Below, piece after piece: positions 24,539 through 33,298 of a stretch of DNA of 64,000 nt. A program made the position numbers and the translations under genes. The stretch's first letter is position 1; every line of letters starts with the position of its first letter. The DNA lies in assembly GCA_039818945.1 (NCBI GenBank), contig JBCBSZ010000015.1, positions 1-64,000 on the forward strand. The letters run 5' to 3'. Origin of the DNA: JBCBSZ01 sp039818945 (GTDB lineage Bacteria > Actinomycetota > Acidimicrobiia > Acidimicrobiales > Poriferisodalaceae). The notes below the pieces were generated by a model. That model saw only the letters and a program-made list of their open reading frames with translations. It was not told the DNA's origin and did no database searches.

Positions 24539-25839
24539 CGACGGTCCACGACGAGATCGAGGAAGTGCGTGGCGCACGAGATGCAGGGGTCGTGGTTGCG
24601 GATCGCGTGCTCGCACAGCTGCTGCAGCTCGTCGTCGGTGGCGTCGAGGTGCCGCTCGGCCAGCCGGCGGAGATCCTCCTCGATCGCCGCCTGGTTCTGC
24701 GAGGTCGGCGGGATGATCCGGGCGTCGAGGATCGTGCCGTCGTCGTCGAGCTCGTACCGGTGGTACAGCAGCCCCCGTGGCGCCTCGGTCACCCCGTGGC
24801 CCACCCCGGCCCGGGGCTCGACCGGCACGGCGGCGACGTCCGGCTCCACGTACCGCTCGATCAGCGCAACCGCCTCGTCGCAGGCGTGGAGCGTCTCGAC
24901 CGCCCGGACGACGACGCTGTCGAAGGGGTTCCGGCCCGCCGGGTCGAGACCGGCCGCGTCGGCGGCCTCCCGGGCGAGCGAGCCGAGCAGGCCGTGGTTC
25001 AGGCGGAAGCGCGCCATCGGGCCGACGAGGTACCGGCCCCCCGTGGAGGTGCGGGCGTGCAACGCCGTCGAGTGCCGCACCTGGTGCTCGACGACCCGGT
25101 GCTCCAGGTCGGACGATGCGAGGTCGAGCCCTCCGTCGGACGCGACCCGACCATGCAACACGGCATACGACGTGCCGTCGTGGAGGGCGAGCACCTCGTG
25201 CTCCACCTCGAGCGAGGGCCGCTCGAAGCCCGCGACCCACTCGACGACCTCGAGCGCACGATCCCGCGCGACCCGCAGGGGATCGAGCAGGGTGCGCAGC
25301 TCGCGGGCCCGTGGGACGCGGTACCAACCCCCGACCCGGACGTTGACCGGGTGGATGGGCCGACCGCCGACCAGCTCGACGAGGTCGTTCCCCGCCTGCT
25401 TGAGCGCGAGCCCGCGCTCGACCGCCTCCCGATCGAGCTCGGCGAGCGCGATCCCGCTCGGCACCCCGAGGAAGTCGGGGGCGTGCAGGAGGTGGATGTG
25501 CAGCGCGTGGCTCTCGATCCACTCGCCCCAGTACACGAGCCGACGCAGGTCGTCGATCGGGCCGGTCACCTCGACGCCGCATGCGTCCTCGATCGCCAGG
25601 CACGCGCTCATCTGATAGGCCACCGGGCAGATCCCGCAGATGCGCGCCGTGATGTCGGGTGGCTCGGTGTGGGCACGCCCCCGAAGGAACGCCTCGAAGA
25701 AGCGTGGGGGCTCGAAGATGTCGAGATGGACGTCGCGCACGCCGTCGGAGTCGAGGGTCAGGCGGAGGCCGCCCTCGCCCTCGACCCGGCCGAGCGCGGG
25801 GTTGCGGATGCTGCGCCCTCCCCCACCTCGATGCGTCAC
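24535..25839 (-). CDS. hydA: NiFe hydrogenase large (alpha) subunit, group 3b type
   Basis: Catalytic subunit of a cytoplasmic NiFe hydrogenase, 434 residues. The N-terminal L1 motif is ARICGICPVAY near residue 64, with the first two nickel cysteines, and the C-terminal L2 motif is HDPCISCATH near residue 420, with the other two. The tail after the last histidine (FLDLVVDRR) is the peptide removed by the protease encoded next. HPVNVRVGGW near 165 is also conserved. GTG 25839 overlaps the small subunit stop. The gene order beta-CNB-gamma-delta-alpha places it in the bidirectional NADP-linked HydBGDA type. Confidence 0.94.
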   Translation of the reverse strand: MTHRGGGGRSIRNPALGRVEGEGGLRLTLDSDGVRDVHLDIFEPPRFFEAFLRGRAHTEPPDITARICGICPVAYQMSACLAIEDACGVEVTGPIDDLRRLVYWGEWIESHALHIHLLHAPDFLGVPSGIALAELDREAVERGLALKQAGNDLVELVGGRPIHPVNVRVGGWYRVPRARELRTLLDPLRVARDRALEVVEWVAGFERPSLEVEHEVLALHDGTSYAVLHGRVASDGGLDLASSDLEHRVVEHQVRHSTALHARTSTGGRYLVGPMARFRLNHGLLGSLAREAADAAGLDPAGRNPFDSVVVRAVETLHACDEAVALIERYVEPDVAAVPVEPRAGVGHGVTEAPRGLLYHRYELDDDGTILDARIIPPTSQNQAAIEEDLRRLAERHLDATDDELQQLCEHAIRNHDPCISCATHFLDLVVDRR

Positions 25840-26627
25840 GACGCTCCCCCTCGCCGCTCCAACTCGACGCTCGCCTCGCTGAAGGCAGGCGCGGCCGCGT
25901 TGAAGGTCCGCAGCAGGCGCACCCGGTCGACGACGTCCAGGCCGGAGCGCTCCAGCAGCTCCACCATCGCCGCCGTGTTCGGGTGGTCCATCGGCCCGAA
26001 GCAGCCGTAGCACCCCCGTCGGTAGGCGGGGCAGAGCGCCTCGCACCCGGCGTGGGTGACGGGGCCGAGGCACGGCGTCCCGTCGGCGACCGTCACGCAG
26101 ACGAGCCCCCGACGCTTGCACTCGACGCAGACGCTGTGGGAGCGCACCGGCGGGCGGCCACCGTGGAGCAGCGCCGCGATCGTGCCGACGAGCTCGGACC
26201 GGCTGATCGGGCAGCCGCGCAGCTCCAGGTCGACGGGCACGTGCTCGGCGATCGGCGTGGAGGTCGCGAGCGCGTCCACGTGCTCCGGGTGCGCGTAGAC
26301 GATCGACAGGTAGTCGCCGACCTCCGCGAAGTTCCGGAGCGCCTGGATGCCTCCGGCCGTCGCGCACGCACCGATCGTCACGAGGGTCGTGGACTGCCGC
26401 CGGATCGCACGGATCCGCTCCTCGTCCGCCGCGGTCGCCACGCTCCCCTCGACCAACGACACGTCGTACGGGCCGTCGACCGTCTCGGTCGACGCCTCCA
26501 GGAAGTAGGCGATGTCGACGGCTCCAGCGATCTCCAAGAGCTCGTCCTCGCAGTCGAGCAGGGACAGCTGGCACCCGTCGCAGGAGGCGAACTTCCAGAC
26601 CGCGAGCGTGGGTCGGCGGGCGGTCAT
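25836..26627 (-). CDS. hydD: NiFe hydrogenase small (delta) subunit, group 3b type
   Basis: Fe-S electron relay subunit, 263 residues. The proximal cluster site starts at FASCDGCQLSLLDCEDELL near residue 13, then TIGACATAGGIQALRN near 88. Further cysteine groups are GCPISRSEL, CVECKRRGLVCV, and CPAYRRGCYGCFGPMDHPN in the last third, giving the pattern for three 4Fe-4S clusters. ATG 26627 overlaps the gamma stop (ATGA). It has no Tat signal, consistent with a cytoplasmic group 3 enzyme. Confidence 0.94.
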   Translation of the reverse strand: MTARRPTLAVWKFASCDGCQLSLLDCEDELLEIAGAVDIAYFLEASTETVDGPYDVSLVEGSVATAADEERIRAIRRQSTTLVTIGACATAGGIQALRNFAEVGDYLSIVYAHPEHVDALATSTPIAEHVPVDLELRGCPISRSELVGTIAALLHGGRPPVRSHSVCVECKRRGLVCVTVADGTPCLGPVTHAGCEALCPAYRRGCYGCFGPMDHPNTAAMVELLERSGLDVVDRVRLLRTFNAAAPAFSEASVELERRGGAS

Positions 26628-27433
26628 CGGTCCGCCACCGAGACGAGCTCGGCGACCGACGACCACGGCAGCACCGGGCCATCGGTGCAGACGAAGCGAG
26701 CGCCGAGCTGGCAGTGGCCGCAGTGGCCGATGCCGCAGTGCATGTTCCGCTCGAGCGACACCTGGATCCGATCGGGCCGCACCCCCCGCTCCTCGAGCCG
26801 GCGCGCGGTGAACCGCATCATGAGCTCCGGGCCGCACACCAGCGCGGTGGCGTCGGTGGGAACCGGTGCCTCGTCGATGAGCTCGGTCACGAAGCCCACC
26901 GAGCCCGACCACCCGGACCGGGCGCGGTCGACCGTGACGGCGACGTCGATCCCGGCGCCCCGCCATCGATCGAGCTCGTCGCGGTAGAGGAGCTGCTCCG
27001 GGTCGCGAGCCCCGATCATCAGCCGGACCGGAGCGCGGCGGTCGGTGTCGGCCAGGAGCTCGACGACCGGTCGCAGCGGCGCGAGCCCGAGACCGCCGGC
27101 GACGATGAGCAGCGGCACCTCGGGATCGGGGGCGACGGTCCAGCCCCTGCCGAGGGGACCTCGGACACCGACCACGTCACCGACGTCGAGCGAGCACAGC
27201 GCCGCGCTGGTCGGACCGGCGCTGCGGATCGTGTGCCGGACGCCGGCCGTCTCTCCCGGCAGCCCGATCCCGGAGTACGAGATCGCCGCCTCGCCGATGC
27301 CGAAGGGCCAGAGCATCGCGAACTGGCCCGGACCGACCGTGCGGGCGCGCCCGTCGCACGGTGCGATGTCGAGCGTCACGGTGTCGGCCGTCTCCTGTCG
27401 GCGAGCGACCACGCGGAACGGTTCCGGCCTCAT
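26624..27433 (-). CDS. hydG: hydrogenase gamma subunit (FAD/NAD(P)-binding reductase)
   Basis: A 269-residue ferredoxin-NADP reductase-like subunit that passes electrons between the hydrogenase Fe-S chain and NAD(P). The FAD domain has GPGQFAMLWPFGIGEAAISYSG, the RxYS-like stretch here as AISYS, and the NAD(P) domain has LLIVAGGLGLAPLRPVVELL and LVCGPELMMRF. A 2Fe-2S site closes the protein: CGIGHCGHCQLGARFVC near residue 237. ATG 27433 overlaps the CNB subunit stop. The architecture is that of HydG, distinct from bidirectional HoxFU. Confidence 0.92.
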   Translation of the reverse strand: MRPEPFRVVARRQETADTVTLDIAPCDGRARTVGPGQFAMLWPFGIGEAAISYSGIGLPGETAGVRHTIRSAGPTSAALCSLDVGDVVGVRGPLGRGWTVAPDPEVPLLIVAGGLGLAPLRPVVELLADTDRRAPVRLMIGARDPEQLLYRDELDRWRGAGIDVAVTVDRARSGWSGSVGFVTELIDEAPVPTDATALVCGPELMMRFTARRLEERGVRPDRIQVSLERNMHCGIGHCGHCQLGARFVCTDGPVLPWSSVAELVSVADR

Positions 27434-27900
27434 GGCGCGTCCTGTCGCGGCGCAGCGGTGACGTCGAGCAGTCGCAGCCTCGTGTGCAGCAACCGGTCGA
27501 TGGCGAGCGCCGAGAAGCACCGGAGCATCGAGTACCCGACGTGGTGGTCGGCCTCCATGGCGTCCCGGGTCGCTGCGGCGTCGACGGCGACCACCAGGCC
27601 CGGCTCCGCCGCCCTGGTGTCGAAGTGCCACCGGTACGGCGGCGACAGCCACGACCAGCCGACGATCTGGTGCGGGCCGGCGGAGTCGATCAGGAGACGA
27701 CCGACCCCGGCGGCGGGGATCTCGACGAAGAACCGGCCGCGGCGGACGACGAAGAACCGGTCGGCCGGCTCGCCGCTCGCCGTCAGGAGCTCGCCTTCGC
27801 CGATCTCCTCGTGACGCGCGAAGCCGGCGATGATGGCGAGATGCTCGTCGGGCAGCTCGGCGAGGGCGGGGCACTCCCGGAGCTCGAGCTCGATGGTCAC
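27430..27900 (-). CDS. cyclic nucleotide-binding-like domain protein of the hydrogenase operon
   Basis: A 156-residue single-domain protein between the beta and gamma subunits. The CAP-type fold is visible: ALAELPDEHLAIIAGFARHEE, GEGELLTASGEPADRFFVVRRGRFFVEI, then VGWSWLSPPYRWHFDTRA and VVAVDAAATRDAMEADHHVGY. The phosphate-binding cassette that usually reads GELALLxxxPRxATV is replaced by GWSWLSPPYRWHFDTRA, so ordinary cAMP binding is doubtful. It has no DNA-binding domain. GTG 27900 overlaps the beta stop (GTGA) and its stop overlaps gamma. Similar proteins occur in other group 3b operons, so it is probably a structural or regulatory partner. Confidence 0.78.
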   Translation of the reverse strand: MTIELELRECPALAELPDEHLAIIAGFARHEEIGEGELLTASGEPADRFFVVRRGRFFVEIPAAGVGRLLIDSAGPHQIVGWSWLSPPYRWHFDTRAAEPGLVVAVDAAATRDAMEADHHVGYSMLRCFSALAIDRLLHTRLRLLDVTAAPRQDAP

Positions 27901-29033
27901 GACGCTTCTCCCCGCTCTTCGGCGAGGAGCGTCGCCAGCTCCTCGGTGACGTCGATGCCGACCGGGCACCAGGTGATGCACCTGCCGCACCCGACGCAGC
28001 CGGACGTGCCGAACTGCCCGACCCAGGAGTCGAACTTGTGCGTCAGCCACTGCCGGTACTGGCTGCGCACGTCGGGCCGCACCGGCGTACCGCCGAGGAG
28101 GCTGTGCCCGGTCGTGAAGCAGCTGTCCCAGCGGCGGCGGCGCTCGGCGACGTCGCCACCGAGGTCGGTCGTGTCCTCCATCGACGTGCAGAAGCACGTC
28201 GGGCACACCATCGTGCAGCTGCCGCATGCGAGGCACCGGCTGGCGATCTCCGTCCAGCGTGGGTGCTCCGCTCGGGCGACGAGTCGTCCGACCGGCCGGT
28301 GGGGCTCGACCGCACGGACCTGCTCGTCGGCGGCCCGGGTAACCGCGTCCGCGACGGCGGCGCGGGCGTCCGCCCCGATCGGCCGGCCGCCCAACCGGCG
28401 CAGGACGGCGTCGCCGCGGTCGGTCCCGCTCTCCACGACGACGCGATGGTCGGGGTCGAGGAGCTCGGTCACGACGAGATCCGCGCCGTCTCCGACGGTC
28501 GGCCCGGTGCCCATCGAGGCGCAGAAGCACGTCGCGGCCGAGCGGGTGCACTGCACGGCGACGATCAGGCAGGACGTCCGGCGGTCCACGTACTCGTCGT
28601 CGGGGTGCGGTCCCGCCGCGAGGACCCGGTCGAGGACCGAGCACGCGGCGAGATCGCAGGCGCGGACGCCGACGAGCGCCAGCGGCCGCTCAGCGGTGGG
28701 CGGCTCGTCGACCTCGAACCCGTCGGGCGTGCGTCGCGCCCGGATCATCAACGTCTCCGGCGGCATCAGGTGGGCGCGCCACGAGGTGGGTCCGACGACG
28801 AACCCGAAGCGGGCCTCGTCGTCGCGGTCGGCCAGGCGGTAGCAGCCCGGAGCCTGGTCGTCGCCTCGGCCGACGGGCAGGTCCTCGGCGCCCGAGATCT
28901 CCTCGAGCACGATGGCGCCGTCGCGCTCGGTCGGCCCGATCACGGCGTAGCCGTCGTCGACGAGCGCGCCGATGAGCGCATCGAGCACCCCGGGCGGGCC
29001 GACGACGCCCGCCGGGTCGTGGGTACCGGCCAT
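27897..29033 (-). CDS. hydB: hydrogenase beta subunit, 4Fe-4S ferredoxin-type
   Basis: First gene of the hydrogenase operon, 378 residues. After a long N-terminal half with cysteine groups in RACDLAACSVL and CTRSAATCFCASMGTGP, the C-terminal half holds two 4Fe-4S sites: CLACGSCTMVCPTCFC near residue 268 and CVGCGRCITWCPVGIDV near 345. This matches the group 3b beta subunit, related to anaerobic sulfite reductase subunit A and F420-linked enzymes. ATG 29033 starts the coding region. The upstream 86-base gap to the next gene carries no clear -10. Confidence 0.9.
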   Translation of the reverse strand: MAGTHDPAGVVGPPGVLDALIGALVDDGYAVIGPTERDGAIVLEEISGAEDLPVGRGDDQAPGCYRLADRDDEARFGFVVGPTSWRAHLMPPETLMIRARRTPDGFEVDEPPTAERPLALVGVRACDLAACSVLDRVLAAGPHPDDEYVDRRTSCLIVAVQCTRSAATCFCASMGTGPTVGDGADLVVTELLDPDHRVVVESGTDRGDAVLRRLGGRPIGADARAAVADAVTRAADEQVRAVEPHRPVGRLVARAEHPRWTEIASRCLACGSCTMVCPTCFCTSMEDTTDLGGDVAERRRRWDSCFTTGHSLLGGTPVRPDVRSQYRQWLTHKFDSWVGQFGTSGCVGCGRCITWCPVGIDVTEELATLLAEERGEAS

Positions 29034-29119
29034 GTTCGTCCCCTCGTGTCCATCGGAGCACGGCGAGGTGGCGCGGCACAGGGCCCTTCGTCGTTTCCGT
29101 GGCCTGCGCCGACGGCAGC

Positions 29120-30055
29120 TCAGCCTGCGGCGAGCACCAACCTGGTCGCGGCGAGGTCGGCCGCGGCGGTCCCCGCGGACTTGAAGATCGTGAGCTGGTC
29201 GTCGGACCCCCGGCCCGGGTGGTCACCGCGCACGAGCCCGGCGAGGTCGGCGGCGATGTGGGCGGGGTCCAGCACGCCGTCCTCGATCGGGCGGGCGAGA
29301 TCGCCCGCGGCCAGCGCTCCGGCCCGCGCATCGACGAAGACGGTGCCGCGTCGGATCGCCTCGTCGTCGCACTCGCGCATCGCGGCCGAGAATGATCCGA
29401 CGAGTTCGAGGTGGGTGCGCCGACCCAGCCAGACGCCGCGCACGAGCGGCTCGGTCGCTCCGGTAGCGCAGCTCACGATGTCGGCTCGGGCGACCCCGGT
29501 CGCCAGGTCGTCGACCGGCGTGGCGGGGAGGCCCTCCCCGGCGAGCGTCGCTGCCACGGCGGCAGCCCGATCGGGTCGGCGGCCCCAGATCTCGACGGCC
29601 TCGATCGGGCGCACGGTGGCGTGGGCCGCGGCGAGGTTCGGGGCGAGCGCTCCGGTCCCGACCACCAGCAGGCGAGCGGCGTCGACCGGGGCGAGGTGAC
29701 GGGCCGCGAGGGCGGACACCGCTGCGGTCCGACGTGCGGTCAGGGCATCGCCGTCGATCGTGGCGAGGGGACGGCCGTCCGCGCCGTCGAACGCCAGCAC
29801 GATGCTGCTGACCGTGGGGAGCGCTCGGTCGGCGTTGCTGCCCACGTAGGTCACGACCTTGGTGATCGCCAGCTCGCCGTCGCTCCACGCCGGCATCAGC
29901 AGCAGCGATCCCTCGCTGCCGTCCTCGACGCCGAACCCGTGCACGTGCCGCTCCGGGGCGACCACCACCCCCCGGCGGAGCTCCTCGGCGATCGACTCGA
30001 CGAGCACCGGCCACGGCGTCCGATCGCGCACCGTTGCCGCATCGATGACCTGCAC
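29120..30055 (-). CDS. ornithine cyclodeaminase/mu-crystallin family protein
   Basis: A 311-residue NAD(P)-binding protein. The fold starts with a short N-terminal substrate region, then VVTYVGSNADRALPTVSSIVLAF, and a Rossmann nucleotide loop LLVVGTGALAPNLAAAHATV near residue 128. Family members include ornithine cyclodeaminase (ornithine to proline), alanine dehydrogenase and ketimine reductases. The C-terminal TIFKSAGTAAADLAAT region is also typical. The reaction is not decided by sequence. Start ATG 30055 is supported by the palindromic operator-like repeat just upstream. Confidence 0.83.
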   Translation of the reverse strand: MQVIDAATVRDRTPWPVLVESIAEELRRGVVVAPERHVHGFGVEDGSEGSLLLMPAWSDGELAITKVVTYVGSNADRALPTVSSIVLAFDGADGRPLATIDGDALTARRTAAVSALAARHLAPVDAARLLVVGTGALAPNLAAAHATVRPIEAVEIWGRRPDRAAAVAATLAGEGLPATPVDDLATGVARADIVSCATGATEPLVRGVWLGRRTHLELVGSFSAAMRECDDEAIRRGTVFVDARAGALAAGDLARPIEDGVLDPAHIAADLAGLVRGDHPGRGSDDQLTIFKSAGTAAADLAATRLVLAAG

Positions 30056-30087
30056 GTCGATCCTCCCGGTGGTCCCGCCCGAGCATA

Positions 30088-30113
30088 TGGAGAGCGTCTG
30101 CAGATGATCTCCA
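30088..30113 (+). promoter_or_regulatory. 26-bp palindromic operator-like site
   Basis: TGGAGA, three bases, TCTGCAGA, three bases, TCTCCA: all 20 positions outside the spacers are symmetric. It lies 32 bases before the ornithine cyclodeaminase start and 65 bases before the divergent PIG-L gene. A further related half-site, ATCTGC, occurs at 30127-30132. No regulator gene is adjacent. Confidence 0.6.
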
Positions 30114-30178
30114 CGTCCGCTCCATGATCTGCGGCCGCGCAGCCGTCATCGTCGAGGTCGACACGACGGGAGACCGAC

Positions 30179-30949
30179 ATGACCACGCCGATGACCACCG
30201 CTCAGCCCCACCGCCTGCTCGGCGTCTGGGCCCACCCCGACGACGAGGCCTACCTCTCGGCCGGCCTGATGGCCGAGGTCGTCGATCGTGGCGGGGCCGT
30301 GACCGTCGTGGCCGTGACCGACGGCGAGCTCGGCTTCCCCGCCGACGACGATCGCCTCACCGAGGTGAAGGCGAAGCAGCGCCGCAGCGAGCTCCTCGAC
30401 GCCCTCGCCGCACTCGGCGTGCACGACGTCCGCTTCCTCGGCCATCCCGACGGCCGCCTCGCGGAGCTGCGGGGGCAGGACCTCGCCGCCGAGCTCGTCC
30501 CGATCATGCGCTCCGTGCGACCCACCATGACGGTGACCTTCGGGCCCGACGGCATCACCGGCCACGACGACCACATCGCGGCCGGCCAGGCGGCGACCGC
30601 AGCGTGGATGGAGACCCGCATGGGCGGCCTCTGGTACGCCGCCAAGAGCTCGTTGTGGCTCGACGAATGGCGCGCCACCAACGACGCGATCGGCATCTGG
30701 ATGGGCGACGAGCCCGACGGGGTGCGCACCGACGCCATCGAGCTGGCGCTCACCCTCGACGGACCGGCCCTCGATCAGAAGCGCGCCGCGCTGGCGGCCC
30801 ACGGCAGCCAGACCGACCGCCTGGCCTCGATGCTGGGCGAGCCGACGTACCGCCGATGGATCGCGGAGGAGACCTTCCGACGCCCGACCGACGTCGAGCT
30901 CGCCGACGTGGACGCCGCGCTCGCGATGGCGAACTGGTGCCACCGATGA
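30179..30949 (+). CDS. PIG-L/LmbE family deacetylase
   Basis: A 256-residue zinc-dependent N-deacetylase. The metal motif AHPDDEAYLSAGLM near residue 18 and the second histidine pair in GHDDHIAAGQA near 123 are the standard PIG-L ligands; VTDGELG near 49 precedes the strand. The family includes mycothiol (MshB) and mycothiol-conjugate enzymes (Mca), but this protein is shorter than Mca, about 290 residues, and could act on another N-acetylated sugar. ATG 30179 lies 7-8 bases from GGGAG. Its stop overlaps the AzlC start. Confidence 0.85.
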   Translation: MTTPMTTAQPHRLLGVWAHPDDEAYLSAGLMAEVVDRGGAVTVVAVTDGELGFPADDDRLTEVKAKQRRSELLDALAALGVHDVRFLGHPDGRLAELRGQDLAAELVPIMRSVRPTMTVTFGPDGITGHDDHIAAGQAATAAWMETRMGGLWYAAKSSLWLDEWRATNDAIGIWMGDEPDGVRTDAIELALTLDGPALDQKRAALAAHGSQTDRLASMLGEPTYRRWIAEETFRRPTDVELADVDAALAMANWCHR

Positions 30950-31653
30950 GCCCGGTTGCCCCGTCGACGGCCCGATCGACCGATCCGGTCCGCCTCGCCA
31001 CCATCGACGTCGCCCCCGTGGTGGCCGCGCTCGTCCCCTTCGCCCTGGCGATCGGTGCGGCGAGCGCGGCCAACGGCCTGAGCCTCGCCGAGGCGATCGT
31101 CACCCCCGCGCTCCTCCTCGCGGGAGCCTCCCAGCTCGCCGCCGTCGACCTCGTCGGCGCAGAGGCGGCGATCGCCGTCGCCGCTGGGACCGCCATCGCG
31201 ATCAACCTGCGGTTCGCGCTCTACAGCACCGCGCTCCGCCGCTGGTTCGAGGGCGCTCCCCGCTGGCAGCAGCTCCTGCTGGCGGTACCGCTGATCGACC
31301 AGAACTTCCTGCTCTGCGAGGACCGCTTCGACGAGTCGACCGGCCTGGCCTGGCGCCGTCGCTACTACCTGGTCGTCTCCGGCTGGATGGTCGTCGCCTT
31401 CCTCGCCTTCCAGGTCGTCGGCTACGCGGCCGGCGCCGGGCTGCCCGCCGGCCTGGGTCTGCACCTCGGAGCGCCGCTGGTGTTCGCCGGCATGCTCGCC
31501 CGGGCCGCCGCCGGCCGGGGCCAGCTCGTCGCCGCGGCGACCGCCGGCGGCGCCGTCGTGCTCGTGAGCGGCCTGCCGGGCGGGCTGGCCCTGCCCGTGG
31601 CTGCGCTGCTCGGGGTGGCGGTGGCCGCTGCGATGCCGGGAGCGCGGCGATGA
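30946..31653 (+). CDS. azlC: AzlC family ABC-independent amino acid exporter subunit
   Basis: A 235-residue membrane protein with six to seven hydrophobic segments. AzlC landmarks are FALAIGAASAANGLSLAEAIV near residue 28, LLLAGASQLAAVDLVG near 60, and NLRFALYSTALRRWF near 90. It pairs with AzlD to export branched-chain or related amino acids in characterised bacteria. ATG 30946 overlaps the deacetylase stop (ATGA), so the transporter is linked to the deacetylase on the same transcript. The operon then continues into azlD. Confidence 0.86.
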   Translation: MSPVAPSTARSTDPVRLATIDVAPVVAALVPFALAIGAASAANGLSLAEAIVTPALLLAGASQLAAVDLVGAEAAIAVAAGTAIAINLRFALYSTALRRWFEGAPRWQQLLLAVPLIDQNFLLCEDRFDESTGLAWRRRYYLVVSGWMVVAFLAFQVVGYAAGAGLPAGLGLHLGAPLVFAGMLARAAAGRGQLVAAATAGGAVVLVSGLPGGLALPVAALLGVAVAAAMPGARR

Positions 31654-31967
31654 GCACCATCGCCGTCTTCGCCCTGGCCGGAGCGGGCACCTACCTCCTG
31701 CGGGCGTCGATGGTCCTCGTCGGCGACCGTGCGACCTTCGGGAGCTGGTTGGAGCACCGGCTCGCGCTCGTCGGGCCGGCCGTCCTCGGCGGTCTCCTCA
31801 CGGCCGCCGTCGCGACCTCCGGCGGCGGCGTCACCCGACCCGACCCGGCCACCCTGATCGCCGTCGTCGCGGCGCTGGTCGTCGTACGGCGGACCGGCAA
31901 CCTCGGCCACGCGCTGTTCGTCGGGCTCCCGGTGTACTGGGGTTGCGCGCTCGTCGGGTTCGCGTGA
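31650..31967 (+). CDS. azlD: AzlD family branched-chain amino acid transport protein
   Basis: A 105-residue partner of AzlC with three to four membrane segments. It has the AzlD N-terminus GAGTYLLRASMVLVGDR and the loop TGNLGHALFVGLPVYW near the end. ATG 31650 overlaps the azlC stop (ATGA). Its stop ends immediately before the convergent P450 stop, so the two genes abut without a terminator. Confidence 0.87.
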   Translation: MSTIAVFALAGAGTYLLRASMVLVGDRATFGSWLEHRLALVGPAVLGGLLTAAVATSGGGVTRPDPATLIAVVAALVVVRRTGNLGHALFVGLPVYWGCALVGFA

Positions 31968-33197
31968 TCAGGCCGTCGCCAGTCGCAGCGCGGTGAGCCC
32001 GCGGATGACGAAGGTCGGGTGGTAGCGGGGCTCCTCGACGAGGCGCAACCGCGGGAAGCGCTCGACGAAGCCGCTCACCGAGCGGGCCAGCTCCTGGCGG
32101 GCCAGCGGCGCGCCGATGCAGAAGTGGATGCCGCCGCCGAAGCCGATGTGCGCCGGGTCGCCGCGGCCCACGTCGAAGGCGTCGGGGTCGTCGAAGCGGC
32201 GGGGGTCGCGCTGGGCCGACCCGAACAGCATCGCCACCTCCTCCCCGACGGCGATGGCCTGGCCGGCGATCTCGACACCGTCCTCGAGCACCCAGCGCTC
32301 GAAGAGCTGCAGCGGGGCGTCCCACCGCAGGAGCTCCTCGACCGCCGACGGCGCCGCCACCTCGCCGTCGACGAGCCGGGCCCACTGGTCGGGGTGGTGC
32401 AGGAGGGCCCGGAAGCCGTTGCCGAGGGTGTTGACCGTGGCCTCGTGCCCCGCTTCGAGGAGCACCATGGTTGTCGAGACGATCTCGGCCTCCGACAGCG
32501 TGTCGCCGCCGTCCTCGACGGCCACGAGCCGTGAGACGAGCAGGTCGTCGGGTCGACGGCGCTTCTCGGCGATGAGCGTGCGGGTGTAGTCGATGTACTC
32601 GGCGGCGGCCCGGTCGGCGGCGGCCTTCGTGTCGTCCGAGGCCGACAGCTCGTACATCTTCACGATCGCGTGCGACCAGTCGAGCAGCCGCTGGGTGTCG
32701 GCGGCGGGCACGCCCAGCATCGAGCAGATCACCGCGACGGAGTACGGCTGGGCGTAGTCGGCGAGCAGATCGAACGTGCCGAGGTCGGCGCAGCGATCGA
32801 GCAGCTCGTCGGAGAACGCGGCGATGTCGTCCGCCATCGCCGCCACGGCGCGGGGAGTGAAGACCTTCGAGATCAAGCGGCGGATCCGCGTGTGGTCGGG
32901 CGGTTCGAGGCACAGCAGCGACCAGGCCTCGTGCTCGTGGAACGACGACCAGCGGGGGTCGGGCTCCGGCTTGCCCAGCTCGGCGTGCGAGTACCGAAGG
33001 GTGTAGGCCCGGCCGAGGCGGCGGTCCTTGAGGGTGCGCGAGATGTCGTCGAAGCGGGTCAGCATCCACTGATCGGTCGCCTCGTTGCGGAAGATCGGCG
33101 TGGCCTCCCGCAGCTCACCGAGCACCGGGTACGGATCGGCGATGAAGTCGGGATCGTCGACCACGAACCGTGCGACCAGGTCGTCCAGGCTGCTCAC
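31968..33197 (-). CDS. cytochrome P450
   Basis: Soluble heme monooxygenase, 409 residues. The I-helix is VLLEAGHEATVNTLGN near residue 245, with the acidic-threonine pair replaced by E-A-T; EELLR near 285 is the ExxR motif; and FGGGIHFCIGAPLARQEL near 350 is the heme site with the cysteine ligand. Size and motifs match bacterial class I P450s that act on lipids or steroids. GTG 33197 is preferred because its product begins like related P450s; the upstream open frame is low-complexity. It faces the LLM gene divergently, with 101 bases between them. Confidence 0.92.
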   Translation of the reverse strand: MSSLDDLVARFVVDDPDFIADPYPVLGELREATPIFRNEATDQWMLTRFDDISRTLKDRRLGRAYTLRYSHAELGKPEPDPRWSSFHEHEAWSLLCLEPPDHTRIRRLISKVFTPRAVAAMADDIAAFSDELLDRCADLGTFDLLADYAQPYSVAVICSMLGVPAADTQRLLDWSHAIVKMYELSASDDTKAAADRAAAEYIDYTRTLIAEKRRRPDDLLVSRLVAVEDGGDTLSEAEIVSTTMVLLEAGHEATVNTLGNGFRALLHHPDQWARLVDGEVAAPSAVEELLRWDAPLQLFERWVLEDGVEIAGQAIAVGEEVAMLFGSAQRDPRRFDDPDAFDVGRGDPAHIGFGGGIHFCIGAPLARQELARSVSGFVERFPRLRLVEEPRYHPTFVIRGLTALRLATA

Positions 33198-33298
33198 GCG
33201 GCTCAGGGTAGGGGGCCGAGGCCCGGTCGGGATGGGGCCTCGAGCCCGCCGGGTGCCTACGATCGCCGCCGGGATCGGAGCCGAGGGGGCACGGGGAC

